A stretch of 64,000 nucleotides of DNA. Source: Clostridiales bacterium. Its GTDB lineage: Bacteria; Bacillota; Clostridia; Oscillospirales; Oscillospiraceae. A program made the position numbers and the translations under genes. The notes beneath the pieces are model-generated. The model made no database searches and was not told the DNA's origin. It worked only from the letters and a program-made list of their open reading frames with translations. Positions 51,120-59,692 of the stretch are shown here, piece by piece. The stretch's first letter is position 1, and every line of letters starts with the position of its first letter. The DNA lies in assembly GCA_003150485.1 (NCBI GenBank), contig QALX01000003.1, positions 19,670-83,669 of the forward strand. The letters are read 5' to 3'.

Positions 51120-51148
51120 AGTATACACAAAACTGCCCGGAATTGCAA
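51120..51148 (-). promoter_or_regulatory. Promoter of tatD
   Basis: The -35 is TTGCAA (51143-51148) and the -10 is TATACT (51120-51125), with a 17-bp spacer. Confidence 0.82.
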
Positions 51149-51154
51149 ATCCAA

Positions 51155-51196
51155 AAAGGAACGGAAAAAGGACAGCCCCCCGGCAGAGGGGGGCTG
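51155..51196 (-). terminator. Terminator of the GH25 lysozyme gene
   Basis: CAGCCCCCC pairs with GGGGGGCTG on the minus strand, then CCTTTTTCC. Confidence 0.8.
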
Positions 51197-51209
51197 TGTT
51201 CAGAAAGGT

Positions 51210-52835
51210 TTAGCTTTTAACCAGGTAGCGGGCCATGATGTAGTAATACTTGGTCCCCACCTTCACCTTGTACCACTTCTCGCCGCTGACGGTTTTGGTG
51301 CCGCCGGAGACCACGGCAACCGGGGTGCTGGTCATCAGCTTGGCCTTCAGGGTTTGATCGGTGCCCGCTTTGGAGCGCATATTGACTCTGGACTTGACGG
51401 AGTAGAGACTGATGCCCTCCTTCTTGGTCAGGTACTTGGCCATAACATAGTAGTAGCTGCCGTCTTCCAGCTTGACCTTGTACCAACGGTTGCCGTCCAC
51501 CGTCCGGGACCAGCCCTTGACGATCTGGATCGTGCTGCCCTTGGCCAGCTTGCCGCGGACAGTGTAGTTGGTTCCGGTGCCGGTCCGGTAGTTGAGCCGG
51601 ATGGTGGGGGAGTACTTGACCAGGGTCTCATATTTCAGGTAGTTCCCGGACATATAGTAGTAACTGCCGTTGATCTTCACCTTGCGCCACTGGACGCCGT
51701 CCACCGTTTTGTACCAGCCATAGACCACGTCCACCGGCTTGCCCTTAGCCACGGAGCCCTTTTTGGTGTAGTTGGTGCCGCAGCCGGTCCGGTAGTTTAC
51801 GCCGGCGGTGGTGGTATAAGTGGTGAGGATGGTGAGGGCGGCGCTGGGGGCAGGGGTAGAGGAGGTGGAGGCGCTGCTGGAGGAGGCGGAGATCTTGGTG
51901 TTGGTATACCAGAAGTTGCAGTCCACCGTGGAGGAGATGCCGTTGACCTCCCCCGCATCGCTGTACTGCCAGAAGTCGTAGTCGTAGGCGTAGGAGGTGG
52001 AGCTGCTCCACTGGGCCACCCAGGTGGAATACTCCTCCAGCTTGGACATGTTGAAGAAATCGGTGAGCCAGGCCTTGCTGGCGTAGACGCCGCCGTCAAA
52101 CCCGGCGTCCTCCAGAATGTCGCAGAAGCTCTGGACGAAGGTGGTGCGGGTGGCCTTGCTGGTTTTCTGGTAGCAGCTGTAGATCCGGTCGTCGCCGTTG
52201 GTCTCGTAGTCCATGACCACGGGGAGGGAGATTTTGCTCTTGTAGGGCTTGATCAGTTTGAGAACGTAGTTGCCCTCCTTCTTGGCCTCAGACACAGAAG
52301 TGGCGCCGGAGTAATAATAAACGCCCACCTTGACCCCGGCGGCGTAGGCGTTCTTCACGTTCTCCTCGAACCTGGGATCGCTGTTCATGGAGAAGCTGCT
52401 CAGTGAGGTGTTGCCGCAGCGAATAAAGGCGAAGTCAATGCCGTCGGCCTTGACCTTTTTCCAGTCGATGGTTCCCTGCCACTTGGACACGTCGATGCCG
52501 TCGTAGATGTACTTGGTCTTGTCGTGCTTGTGGGTGTAGGTCTTCCCGGTGTAGGGGTTGGCGCCGGTGGCGTAGGTCTGAAGGCCGTCGTCCGGGTCCT
52601 GGGCCAGGCTCTTCTGGTAGCGCTCATAGGCCCGCTGGTACTCCGGATCGTCGATGGAGGCGTCGTAGGTCTCCAGGGCGGCCTGAATTTCCGCGTCGGT
52701 GGTGGGGTTGTTGTGTTCCGATGCCTCGGCTGCCGCGCTGCCGCCGGCATCGGCGGCCAGTCCTACGGCGGGCAGGGTGGCGGCTGCCAGGCAGAGGGTC
52801 AGCAGCAGGGTCAGGGTTCGTTTGCAGATGTGCAT
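51210..52835 (-). CDS. Secreted GH25 lysozyme with three SH3-like domains
   Basis: A 541-residue exported muramidase. Signal peptide (LLLTLCLAAATLPAVGLAAD); a helical spacer rich in Glu/Tyr (about 45-85). The GH25 domain (about 110-310) has YDGIDVSKWQGTIDWKKVK (catalytic Asp), DFAFIRCGNTSL, GVYYYSGATSVSEA, LPVVMDYET (catalytic Asp-x-Glu) and YDFWQYSDAGEVNGI. Three SH3-type wall-binding repeats follow, each with a VNYRTG/LNYRTG/VNMRSK motif and a GSYYYVMAKYL-like end. It hydrolyses peptidoglycan glycan strands, probably in remodelling. Confidence 0.95.
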   Translation of the reverse strand: MHICKRTLTLLLTLCLAAATLPAVGLAADAGGSAAAEASEHNNPTTDAEIQAALETYDASIDDPEYQRAYERYQKSLAQDPDDGLQTYATGANPYTGKTYTHKHDKTKYIYDGIDVSKWQGTIDWKKVKADGIDFAFIRCGNTSLSSFSMNSDPRFEENVKNAYAAGVKVGVYYYSGATSVSEAKKEGNYVLKLIKPYKSKISLPVVMDYETNGDDRIYSCYQKTSKATRTTFVQSFCDILEDAGFDGGVYASKAWLTDFFNMSKLEEYSTWVAQWSSSTSYAYDYDFWQYSDAGEVNGISSTVDCNFWYTNTKISASSSSASTSSTPAPSAALTILTTYTTTAGVNYRTGCGTNYTKKGSVAKGKPVDVVYGWYKTVDGVQWRKVKINGSYYYMSGNYLKYETLVKYSPTIRLNYRTGTGTNYTVRGKLAKGSTIQIVKGWSRTVDGNRWYKVKLEDGSYYYVMAKYLTKKEGISLYSVKSRVNMRSKAGTDQTLKAKLMTSTPVAVVSGGTKTVSGEKWYKVKVGTKYYYIMARYLVKS

Positions 52836-52919
52836 AGTTGGGCACCGTTCCTTTCTGAAAGTAGGTGGCGGAGAAAAAGCGGGCGGCGGCTCCGCTTTGT
52901 GAACGAATAATTAACAAAC

Positions 52920-52948
52920 AGTATACAAGAAGTGACGAAATATGTCAA
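52920..52948 (-). promoter_or_regulatory. Promoter of the GH25 lysozyme gene
   Basis: The -35 is TTGACA (52943-52948) and the -10 is TATACT (52920-52925), with a 17-bp spacer; near consensus. Confidence 0.9.
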
Positions 52949-53062
52949 CCAATTCGGGGAAAAAAGGAACGTTCTTCCGGCAAACACCGGAAAAGTGAGC
53001 GAAAAAATGGGCGGAATGGAAGGAACTGTGAAAGATTGTAACGAGTTGTAACCCAAAAGCGG

Positions 53063-53091
53063 TTGACAGCGGGCGGGAGATCCTGTATCCT
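53063..53091 (+). promoter_or_regulatory. Promoter of the gntR-ABC operon
   Basis: The -35 is TTGACA (53063-53068) and the -10 is TATCCT (53086-53091), with a 17-bp spacer. Confidence 0.75.
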
Positions 53092-53101
53092 TCAACTGTA
53101 C

Positions 53102-53127
53102 TAATCGGAATAATACGGTTAATACGA
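53102..53127 (+). promoter_or_regulatory. Candidate GntR operator (three direct repeats)
   Basis: TAATCGGA (53102), TAATACGG (53111) and TAATACGA (53120), at 9-bp steps, lie just after the -10 where a repressor would block transcription. Autoregulation by the GntR protein is inferred. Confidence 0.4.
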
Positions 53128-53186
53128 CAATGCTATATTTGGAATGCGGGCGGCGGGAACGGAGCCGCCCCAGGCGAGGTGATGAT

Positions 53187-53567
53187 GTGTTTACGCTGGA
53201 CTACAAAAGCCGCAAACCCCTGTACGATCAGCTGTGTGAATCGGTGGAACGGATGGCGGCCTGCGGTGTCCTCACCCAGGGCTGCCGGCTGCCTTCGGTC
53301 CGGGTCCTGGCGGAGGAGCTGGCCATCAACCCCAACACGGTGCAAAAGGCATACCGGATGCTGGAGCGCAACGGGATTATTCAGACCGTGCCCGGCAAGG
53401 GCTCCTTTCTGGCGGGGCGGGATGAGGCCAAACGGCGGCAAAAGGCCCGCGGCGTTCGGGCGCTGCGGGCGGCGCTCCAGGAGGCCATGGACTCCGGCCT
53501 CACCGGTCCGGAGATCCGCCGGGAGTGCGAGGACTATCTCAGAGAAAGGGAGGGGAAGCGTCTGTGA
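53187..53567 (+). CDS. GntR family transcriptional regulator (YtrA type)
   Basis: A 126-residue regulator: FTLDYKSRKPLYDQLCESVE, the winged helix LPSVRVLAEELAINPNTVQKAY and GIIQTVPGKGSFLAGRD, then a short helical dimerisation tail (about 80-126). This small size is typical of the YtrA subfamily, which regulates adjacent ABC transporter operons. Start GTG at 53187 after GAGGTGATG. Its stop overlaps the GTG of the ATPase gene. Confidence 0.94.
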   Translation: MFTLDYKSRKPLYDQLCESVERMAACGVLTQGCRLPSVRVLAEELAINPNTVQKAYRMLERNGIIQTVPGKGSFLAGRDEAKRRQKARGVRALRAALQEAMDSGLTGPEIRRECEDYLREREGKRL

Positions 53568-54475
53568 TTGAGCTGAAGGAATTTACCAAGAAATTTGACG
53601 GGTTTACCGCTCTGGAGGCGGTGTCCTTCCAGGTAGAGGAGGGGAGCATCTTCGGCCTGGTGGGCAGCAACGGTGCGGGAAAGTCCACCCTGCTGCGGGG
53701 GCTCTGCGGCGTGTACGCCCCGGACGGCGGCAAGGTGCTCATCGACGGCCAGGAGCCCTATGAAAACCCTGACGTCAAGAGCCGGGTGTTTTTTGTCTCC
53801 GACTACCCCTATTTCATGCCCCAGTTCACCCTGCGTGATATGGCGGACTTTTTCCGCCGCAGCTATCCCAACTGGAGCCAGGAGGAGTACCAGCGCCTGT
53901 GCAAGCTGTTCCCCCTGGACCCGAAGATGAAGATCCACAACATGTCCAAGGGGATGCAGCGCCAGGCGGCCCTGATCTGCGCCTTGGCCACCATGCCGGA
54001 CTACCTGCTGATGGACGAGGTCTTTGACGGCCTGGACCCGGTGATGCGCCAGCTGCTGAAGCGGGTGGTGTCCGACCGGGCCGCCCAGCGCAAAATGACC
54101 GTGGTTATCGCCAGCCACAACCTCCGGGAGCTGGAGGACTTCTGCGACCATGTGGGGCTGATTCACAAGGGCGGCGTCCTCTTCGAGCGGGAGCTGGATG
54201 AGCTGAAGCTGGGCATCCACAAGGTCCAGGCGGTCTACCGGCCCGCCCTGGACAGCGAGGCCCTGGAGGAGCTCCGGGAGAAATTGGACATCATCAAGCT
54301 GGAGACCCGGGGCAGCATGGTCAGCTTCGTGGCCCGGGGCGCCGAGGAGGAGATCGCCGCCGTGGTGAATGGCCGCAGCACGATCTTCTTCGAGACCCTC
54401 CCCCTGTCTCTGGAGGAGGTATTTATCAGTGAAATGGAGGCGGCAGGTTATGACCTTGACAGAATCCTCTCGTAA
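53564..54475 (+). CDS. ABC transporter ATP-binding protein
   Basis: A 303-residue ATPase: Walker A GLVGSNGAGKSTLLRG, a degenerate signature NMSKGMQRQAALICAL, Walker B YLLMDEVFDGLDP and H-loop VIASHNLRELEDFC. The C-terminal 80 residues form an extra regulatory region as in YtrB/bacitracin-type exporters. Partners are the upstream GntR repressor and the downstream permease. The start GTG overlaps the regulator's TGA. Confidence 0.94.
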   Translation: MIELKEFTKKFDGFTALEAVSFQVEEGSIFGLVGSNGAGKSTLLRGLCGVYAPDGGKVLIDGQEPYENPDVKSRVFFVSDYPYFMPQFTLRDMADFFRRSYPNWSQEEYQRLCKLFPLDPKMKIHNMSKGMQRQAALICALATMPDYLLMDEVFDGLDPVMRQLLKRVVSDRAAQRKMTVVIASHNLRELEDFCDHVGLIHKGGVLFERELDELKLGIHKVQAVYRPALDSEALEELREKLDIIKLETRGSMVSFVARGAEEEIAAVVNGRSTIFFETLPLSLEEVFISEMEAAGYDLDRILS

Positions 54476-56573
54476 GGGCAGTTCGTTCGCCCAGTTCCGG
54501 CAGGTGTACTGCTGGCAGCTGAAGAAAAGCCGTGTACTGGCGCTGGTGTACGGGGCCCTGGCCCTGCTGGGTTGCACCATCGTATTTCTCTGCGAGAGCC
54601 TCAGCCTGCGCCACGATTACTTTGAAGGAATCCTGGGGGAGGGGATGAAACACCAGGAGGTGGTGAACAGCTTCTCCTGGGATCTGACCAGCAGCCTGAA
54701 CCAGCTCTTTTACATGGTACTCATTCCCCTGTCCCTGGTGTTTCTGGTGGCCTTTTCAGTGACCGCCTTCGGCTATATGCACCGGCGGCGCAGTGTGGAC
54801 CTGTTCCACGCCCTGCCCATCCGGCGCACCCCCCTGCTGCTGGGCAAGCTGGCGGCGGGGTACACGGTGATGGCCCTGGTGGTGCTGGGCAACGGCCTGC
54901 TGAGCGGCGGGATCGGCCTGGCCCAGGGGGCCGGGAAGCACTTCACCTGCGGCTGGCTGCTGAGCGGCCTGGGCTACCAGCTGCTGCTGTTGGCGGCGGC
55001 CCTGGTGCTGACCCTGTTCCTGTTGGTGGCCAGCGGGACCATGGTTAACGCGGTGCTCTCCGGGATTCTGCTCAGTGTGGGCTGGCCGGTACTCTGTTAT
55101 TGCGGCTCGGAGATCATCCGGATGAGCCTCCCGGGCAGTACCCTGTCTACCAATCTGGTGGCAGTTACGACGGTGGTCCCCTACCTGGCCCTCTTTGTGC
55201 CCTTCCTGAACTACTGCCCGGCGGACGCCATCAGCAGTTTGGTGACCGATGGCGGCCGGTACTACGAGGCCACCAGCGGCGCCAGCTACAGCTATGCCAT
55301 CTCCCCCTGGGTGGTGATCTGGTGGTGCGTGTTCACCGCGCTGCTGCTGGCCATGGCCATCCTGGTCTATCGCCGGAGAAAGAGCGAGTGCGCAGAGAAT
55401 CACTTCTCTTACCCGGCCCTGCGGACGGTGATCCGCTTCCTGGTCTCCGCCGCCTTCGGCCTGGGCTGCGGTATGGTCTTTGGCCAGCTCCTCAACCGGA
55501 ACTGGGTGTTCTTCCTGGCCGTCCTGGTGGGGTCTGCGGTGGCTCACGGAGTTACCCAGATTATCTGGGCCAAGGGCCTCCGCCGGTTTCGGGAGAGTCT
55601 GCCTGCCTACGGCGTCCTGCTGGCCTCCCTGTGCGTATTCTTCGTGATTCTGGCCACCGGCGGCCTGGGCTATGTGGGCCGCATCCCCGACCCCACCCAG
55701 GTGGAGAACGTCAACGTGGAGCTGCCCGAATCCTACTATGGCGACTCGATGGAGAGCTATCTGGGGAAGTACGGCGGCATTGAGGTCTGGTACAACGCCA
55801 AAGACGGAAAAGAGGCTTCAAACTACCTGGATGTAGAGCGGCTGATGACCAGCGAAACCAGCGTTAAGACGGTGGAGAAGATGCACCAGGCCATCATCGA
55901 CTTCTATGGTAGCCCCTATCTGCCCTTCCGCAGCGGCAGCGAGGACCAGTATGACAATTACGCCTGTACCATCCGCTATCGGCTCTCCGACGGAAAGGAG
56001 TTGGAGCGGACCTATTATCTGCCCATGGAGATCACGGATGAATCCAGCAGCGAGACCGTTTGGAAGCTGGCGATCCCCGAGGAAAACCTGGAAAAGATGG
56101 CAGCGGTAATGGCTCTGGACGAATACCAGTCCTACGTCCTGTACTATTACCAGCAGCCGTCCCAGATTGCCACTGTGCTCTCCGACCGTAGGGAGAGCGA
56201 GGGCGAATACATGGGGGAACAGGCGCTGAGCAAAAAGCAGCAGCAGAAGCTGTGGAACACGTTCCAGAAGGAGCTCAAAAGCGACCGGTTCCATTACAGT
56301 GTCAAGGACAGCAGCGGCGTGACCGGTGAAGGCGAAACCAGCTATTACATCAATCTGGAGAGTGTGTGGCAGGTCAGGCAGTGGCCCGACGCCCTGAAGA
56401 AGCTGCTGGCGGACCAGGTCAACGCCCATTTCCCGGAGGCGCAGCGGGACAGCCTGACCATCGAAAACGGCGCCGGCAGCAGCATGTACGTACCTGAGAG
56501 CTGCACCGAGACCCGAAAGCTGATCAAACAGTACATTGGAGACAATGTGGAGTACACCCCCTTTGATGTTTGA
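54450..56573 (+). CDS. ABC transporter permease with large extracytoplasmic C-terminal domain
   Basis: A 707-residue membrane protein. Roughly ten helices lie in residues 28-430, including GYMHRRRSVDLFHALPIRRTPLLLGKL, the ABC-2-type loop seen in YtrC/FtsX-free Firmicute exporters. The C-terminal region (about 435-707) is soluble and Tyr/Glu-rich (ELPESYYGDSMESYLGKYG, YRLSDGKELERTYYLPME). It overlaps the ATPase gene by 26 bases. Together with the GntR regulator it forms a three-gene system, likely an antibiotic, lipid or cell-envelope stress exporter. Cargo unknown. Confidence 0.88.
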   Translation: MTLTESSRKGSSFAQFRQVYCWQLKKSRVLALVYGALALLGCTIVFLCESLSLRHDYFEGILGEGMKHQEVVNSFSWDLTSSLNQLFYMVLIPLSLVFLVAFSVTAFGYMHRRRSVDLFHALPIRRTPLLLGKLAAGYTVMALVVLGNGLLSGGIGLAQGAGKHFTCGWLLSGLGYQLLLLAAALVLTLFLLVASGTMVNAVLSGILLSVGWPVLCYCGSEIIRMSLPGSTLSTNLVAVTTVVPYLALFVPFLNYCPADAISSLVTDGGRYYEATSGASYSYAISPWVVIWWCVFTALLLAMAILVYRRRKSECAENHFSYPALRTVIRFLVSAAFGLGCGMVFGQLLNRNWVFFLAVLVGSAVAHGVTQIIWAKGLRRFRESLPAYGVLLASLCVFFVILATGGLGYVGRIPDPTQVENVNVELPESYYGDSMESYLGKYGGIEVWYNAKDGKEASNYLDVERLMTSETSVKTVEKMHQAIIDFYGSPYLPFRSGSEDQYDNYACTIRYRLSDGKELERTYYLPMEITDESSSETVWKLAIPEENLEKMAAVMALDEYQSYVLYYYQQPSQIATVLSDRRESEGEYMGEQALSKKQQQKLWNTFQKELKSDRFHYSVKDSSGVTGEGETSYYINLESVWQVRQWPDALKKLLADQVNAHFPEAQRDSLTIENGAGSSMYVPESCTETRKLIKQYIGDNVEYTPFDV

Positions 56574-56631
56574 TGAGGGCTACGACTGATCTTATGGCCC
56601 CCATGCAACGCAATCGGTGTGCAACGGAAAA

Positions 56632-56669
56632 CCGCCGGATTCCCCAAGAGGAATCCGGCGGCGTTTTTT
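56632..56669 (+). terminator. Bidirectional terminator
   Basis: CCGCCGGATTCC pairs with GGAATCCGGCGG, followed by CGTTTTTT. It separates the convergent ABC operon and thrS. Confidence 0.92.
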
Positions 56670-56685
56670 ATTCTGCTGGCAGAGG

Positions 56686-58470
56686 TTACTGCTTCTTTTT
56701 GTTGTCCACCACGTCCTTGAGCAGGGCGGAGAAGTCCTCCAGGCTCATGGCGCCCAGATCCTCGCCGGAGCGGTGACGGATGGAGACGGTGTGGTTCTCC
56801 AGGTCCTTGTCCCCCACGATGACCATGTAGGGGATCTTTTCCTTCTGGGCCTCCCGAATCTTGTAGCCCAGCTTTTCGCTGCGGTAGTCGGCCTCGGCCC
56901 GGTAGCCCTGGGCCTGGAGGGCGGCGCGGATCTCACCGGCGTAGTCGGCGGCCCGGTCGGTGACCGGCAGGACGCGGACCTGCTCTGGCGCCATCCAGGT
57001 GGGCAGCGCCCCGGCGTAGGTCTCGATCAGGTAGGCCAGGGTCCGCTCATAGCAGCCCAGGCTGGTGCGGTGGATGATATAGGGCAGCTTTTTCTGACCG
57101 TCGGCGTCGGTGTAGTACATGCCGAACTTTTCGGCCAGGAGCATGTCGATCTGAATGGTGACGATGGTGTCCTCTTTGCCGAAGACGTTCTTGTACTGGA
57201 TGTCCAGCTTGGGGCCGTAGAAGGCGGCCTCGTCGATGCCGATGGTGTAGTTGACGTTCAGGTCGTCCAGGATCTGGCCCATGACGGTCTGGGCGTGCTC
57301 CCACTGCTCCGCGGTGCCCTCGTACTTGTTGTTGGGGTTGGCGGGGTCCCACTGGGAGAACCGGAAGGTGCAGTTGTCCAGCATCCCCACCGTGTCCAGG
57401 CAGTATTTGGCCAGCTCCAGACAGCCGGCAAACTCCTCCTCCAGCTGGTCGGGGCGGAGAACCAGGTGGCCCTCGGAGATGGTGAACTGGCGGACCCGGA
57501 TCAGGCCGTGCATCTCGCCGGAATCCTCGTTGCGGAACAGGGTAGAGGTCTCACCCAGCCGCATGGGCAGGTCCCGGTAGCTGCGGGCCCGGTTCAGGAA
57601 GACCTGGTACTGGAAGGGGCAGGTCATGGGCCGCAGGGCGAAGCACTCACGGGTCTCGTCCTCCGGGTCACCCATGACGAACATGCCGTCCAGATAGTGG
57701 TCCCAGTGGCCGGAGACCTTGTACAGCTCCCGCTTAGCCATCAGGGGGGTCTTGGTCAGCAGATAGCCCCGCTTCTGCTCCTCGTCCTCAATCCAGCGCT
57801 GAAGGATCTGGACCACCCGGGCGCCCTTGGGCAGCAGGATGGGCAGGCCCTGGCCGATGACGTCCACGGTGGTGAAGTATTCCAGCTCCCGGCCCAGCTT
57901 GTTGTGGTCCCGCTTGCGGGCCTCCTCCTGGGCCTTCAGATAGGCGTCCAGCTCGTCCTTCTTGGGGAAGGCGATGCCGTAAATCCGCTGGAGCATCTTG
58001 TTGTGCTCGTCGCCGCGCCAGTAGGCGCCGGTGCAGCTGGTCAGCTTGATGGCGTTGCCCTTGACCCGGCCGGTGGAGTCCAGATGGGGGCCGGCGCACA
58101 GGTCGGTAAAGTCCCCCTGCTTGTAGAAGCTGAGGACGGCGTCCTCGGGCAGGTCATTGATGAGCTCCACCTTGTAGGGCTCGTCCTGCATCAGGTCCAG
58201 AGCCTGGGCCCGGGGCAGCTCAAAGCGCTCCAGCTTGTTCTTCTCCTTGCAGATCTTCCGCATCTCCCCCTCGATCTGGGTGAGGATCTCCGGGGTGAAG
58301 TTGACGGGGGAGTCGATGTCGTAGTAGAAGCCGTTGGCGATGGAGGGGCCGATGGCCAGCTTGGCCTCGGGGTAGAGGCGCTTCACCGCCTGGGCCAGGA
58401 TGTGGGAGCAGGTGTGCCAGTAGGTGCTGCGGTACTGCTCGTTTTCGAAGGTGAATTGATTGTCTGCCAT
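56686..58470 (-). CDS. thrS: Threonyl-tRNA synthetase lacking the TGS domain
   Basis: A 594-residue class II synthetase. It begins ENEQYRSTYWHTCSHILAQAV, the editing (N2/SAD) domain with HxxxH. The SAD Cys/His motif TSCTGAYWRGDE follows, then the zinc ligand MTCPFQYQ, motif 2 TLFRNEDSGEMHGLIRVRQF and motif 3 in IIHRTSLGCYERTLAYLIE. The anticodon-binding domain occupies the last 100 residues. The usual N-terminal TGS (about 60 residues) is absent. The ATG at 58470 has GGAGGA; upstream sequence is the T-box. Charges tRNA-Thr. Confidence 0.95.
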   Translation of the reverse strand: MADNQFTFENEQYRSTYWHTCSHILAQAVKRLYPEAKLAIGPSIANGFYYDIDSPVNFTPEILTQIEGEMRKICKEKNKLERFELPRAQALDLMQDEPYKVELINDLPEDAVLSFYKQGDFTDLCAGPHLDSTGRVKGNAIKLTSCTGAYWRGDEHNKMLQRIYGIAFPKKDELDAYLKAQEEARKRDHNKLGRELEYFTTVDVIGQGLPILLPKGARVVQILQRWIEDEEQKRGYLLTKTPLMAKRELYKVSGHWDHYLDGMFVMGDPEDETRECFALRPMTCPFQYQVFLNRARSYRDLPMRLGETSTLFRNEDSGEMHGLIRVRQFTISEGHLVLRPDQLEEEFAGCLELAKYCLDTVGMLDNCTFRFSQWDPANPNNKYEGTAEQWEHAQTVMGQILDDLNVNYTIGIDEAAFYGPKLDIQYKNVFGKEDTIVTIQIDMLLAEKFGMYYTDADGQKKLPYIIHRTSLGCYERTLAYLIETYAGALPTWMAPEQVRVLPVTDRAADYAGEIRAALQAQGYRAEADYRSEKLGYKIREAQKEKIPYMVIVGDKDLENHTVSIRHRSGEDLGAMSLEDFSALLKDVVDNKKKQ

Positions 58471-58530
58471 AGTAGTGTCCTCCTGATAGTGAAAATCGTT
58501 CCCGCTGGCGGGAGAAGGGGCAGGCATAAG

Positions 58531-58800
58531 AAAAACCCACCCCTGAAAACAGATCAGGGGTGGGATAAAAAATACAGTTTATCTCACGGTTCCACCCTGC
58601 TTGCGATCGGGGCCCGCCGGGCCGGAATCGCCGCTTCGTTGGCTGTAACGGGCCTGCCCGGGACGGTTTTGTGGAATCAGTTTGCCGTCCGCTCAGAGGT
58701 GGTTTTACGGAAACGCGGGGGCTGGCTCTCAGCAGCTTACCGGCCCTCTCTGCACCGCGTAGGACTCCGCTTTTGTCCTCGTCAACGCTTTCTCGCTCTT
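58531..58800 (-). promoter_or_regulatory. T-box riboswitch (Thr) controlling thrS
   Basis: A 270-nt leader. The distal stem I shows GCTGAGAG. A specifier region AAACCACCTCTGAGCGG offers ACC (Thr) codons. The T-box sequence AGGGTGGAACCG lies at 58586-58600. The terminator CCCACCCCTGA/TCAGGGGTGGG with a T5 run is at 58531-58564. The T-box segment can pair with the terminator's 5' arm as antiterminator when uncharged tRNA-Thr binds. Confidence 0.93.
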
Positions 58801-58801
58801 A

Positions 58802-58830
58802 AACGTAGCACGCCCGGCGGGATTTGTCAA
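58802..58830 (-). promoter_or_regulatory. Promoter of the T-box/thrS transcript
   Basis: The -35 is TTGACA (58825-58830) and the -10 is TACGTT (58802-58807), with a 17-bp spacer. It lies downstream of the frameshifted Cys-rich gene. Confidence 0.72.
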
Positions 58831-58883
58831 GCCCCGCGTACAGCCTGCGCTGCAACCGTGCCCCCGGCACGTGGGGGCCTTTC

Positions 58884-59113
58884 TCAAGAAGAAGGGTCCT
58901 TTTTTGCGTCCCCCGGCACGTTGTGCCTTCCGTCAGCAGGCGCCCAATGGGGGCAGGCAGCATAGGGCGGCCGCTTTTTAGCCGGGGGAAGATGCAGTGG
59001 CCGTAGCTCAGAGAATAAAAAGCTCCCTCGCGGCAGATGTAGTGGCGGCGGTAGTACAGACAGTTCCCGCAGTTTTGCTGTCCGGTGATTTGATAAGTAT
59101 GCTTTTTTGACAT
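58884..59113 (-). pseudogene. Small Cys-rich (zinc-ribbon-like) protein, frameshifted
   Basis: From the ATG at 59113 (GGAGGG six bases upstream) the frame encodes QNCGNCLYYRRHYIC and YGHCIFPRLK. After the A5 run (58975-58979) it continues into unconserved sequence to 58799. Restoring one A gives RLKKRPPYAACPHWAP and a stop at 58884-58886. The restored C-x2-C...C...C-P-H-W layout looks like a small metal-binding protein of about 76 residues. The break could be a true mutation, a sequencing error or a -1 slip on the A run. No function is known. Confidence 0.6.
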
Positions 59114-59246
59114 GGTCATCCCTCCGGATTTATGGTATCATAAAACATTAAGGGATGTTGGATTTAACCTGAACCAGATTAGAATTCTTTTGAAAAAGCC
59201 TGAAAACGACCGTTCTCCATGAAAGGCCGCTTCTTTATACGTTAAA

Positions 59247-59292
59247 ATAAAAAAAGACAGCCGAAAAATGAAGCCACGGCTACCTTTCTGTC
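59247..59292 (-). terminator. Hairpin with T-run on the minus strand
   Basis: AGCCG pairs with CGGCT, with an outer GACAG/CTGTC, followed by TTTTTTT. No gene ends here on that strand, so it may end an unannotated small RNA or attenuate the Cys-rich gene. Confidence 0.45.
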
Positions 59293-59344
59293 CCGAAAAG
59301 GAATTTTAGTAAAAATTCGCATTTCGACAGGATTTACTTTTATT

Positions 59345-59363
59345 ATAAAACAAAATGTTTTAT
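59345..59363. promoter_or_regulatory. Palindromic candidate operator of the XRE regulator
   Basis: ATAAAACA-AAA-TGTTTTAT, a perfect 8-bp inverted repeat with a 3-base spacer, 28 bases before the -10 of the XRE gene. Confidence 0.45.
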
Positions 59364-59460
59364 ATGTCAATATGAGATTTCGTTCTACACTATACTAAAA
59401 TTTACAAGACTGAAGTTGAGCAAAAAAACGTCCCGAGACAGGAAAACCAGGGTGATGTTC

Positions 59461-59688
59461 ATGGGCGACAACAGGAGCAGGCTGCGGGACCTGAGGGAGG
59501 ATCAAGATCTGTCACAGTCCGCGCTGGCGAAGTACTTAAATTGCAGTCAGGCATGCTACTCCTACTATGAGTTGGGACGCAGGGATATTCCAACAGAGAG
59601 TCTGATTCGGCTGGCCGAATTCTATGACACCAGTGTGGATTATCTGCTGGGACGTACCAACGTCAAAAGACCATATCCGCAAAAGTGA
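59461..59688 (+). CDS. XRE/Cro-CI-like helix-turn-helix regulator
   Basis: A 75-residue single-domain regulator: RLRDLREDQDLSQSALAKYL and NCSQACYSYYELGRRDIPTE form the HTH, then LAEFYDTSVDYLLGRTN. The start is taken at 59461 (AGGGTG six bases upstream); ATG 59455 and a TTG at 59416 are in frame. Such proteins often repress their own promoter, and a palindrome lies upstream. Target genes unknown. Confidence 0.88.
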   Translation: MGDNRSRLRDLREDQDLSQSALAKYLNCSQACYSYYELGRRDIPTESLIRLAEFYDTSVDYLLGRTNVKRPYPQK

Positions 59689-59692
59689 CGGT

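Larger units (their letters stand above)
59114..59460. other. AT-rich regulatory intergenic region
   Basis: No convincing gene. It holds two copies of ATAAAACA: at 59140-59147 beside the Cys-rich gene, and at 59345-59352 within a perfect palindrome. A stem-loop with a T7 run on the minus strand lies at 59247-59292. TATACT at 59391-59396 is the likely -10 of the XRE gene. Confidence 0.6.

Noticed and set aside
56617..58965. 782-codon plus-strand frame across thrS and its leader
   Set aside because: Antisense of thrS and its T-box; composition is a shadow pattern.
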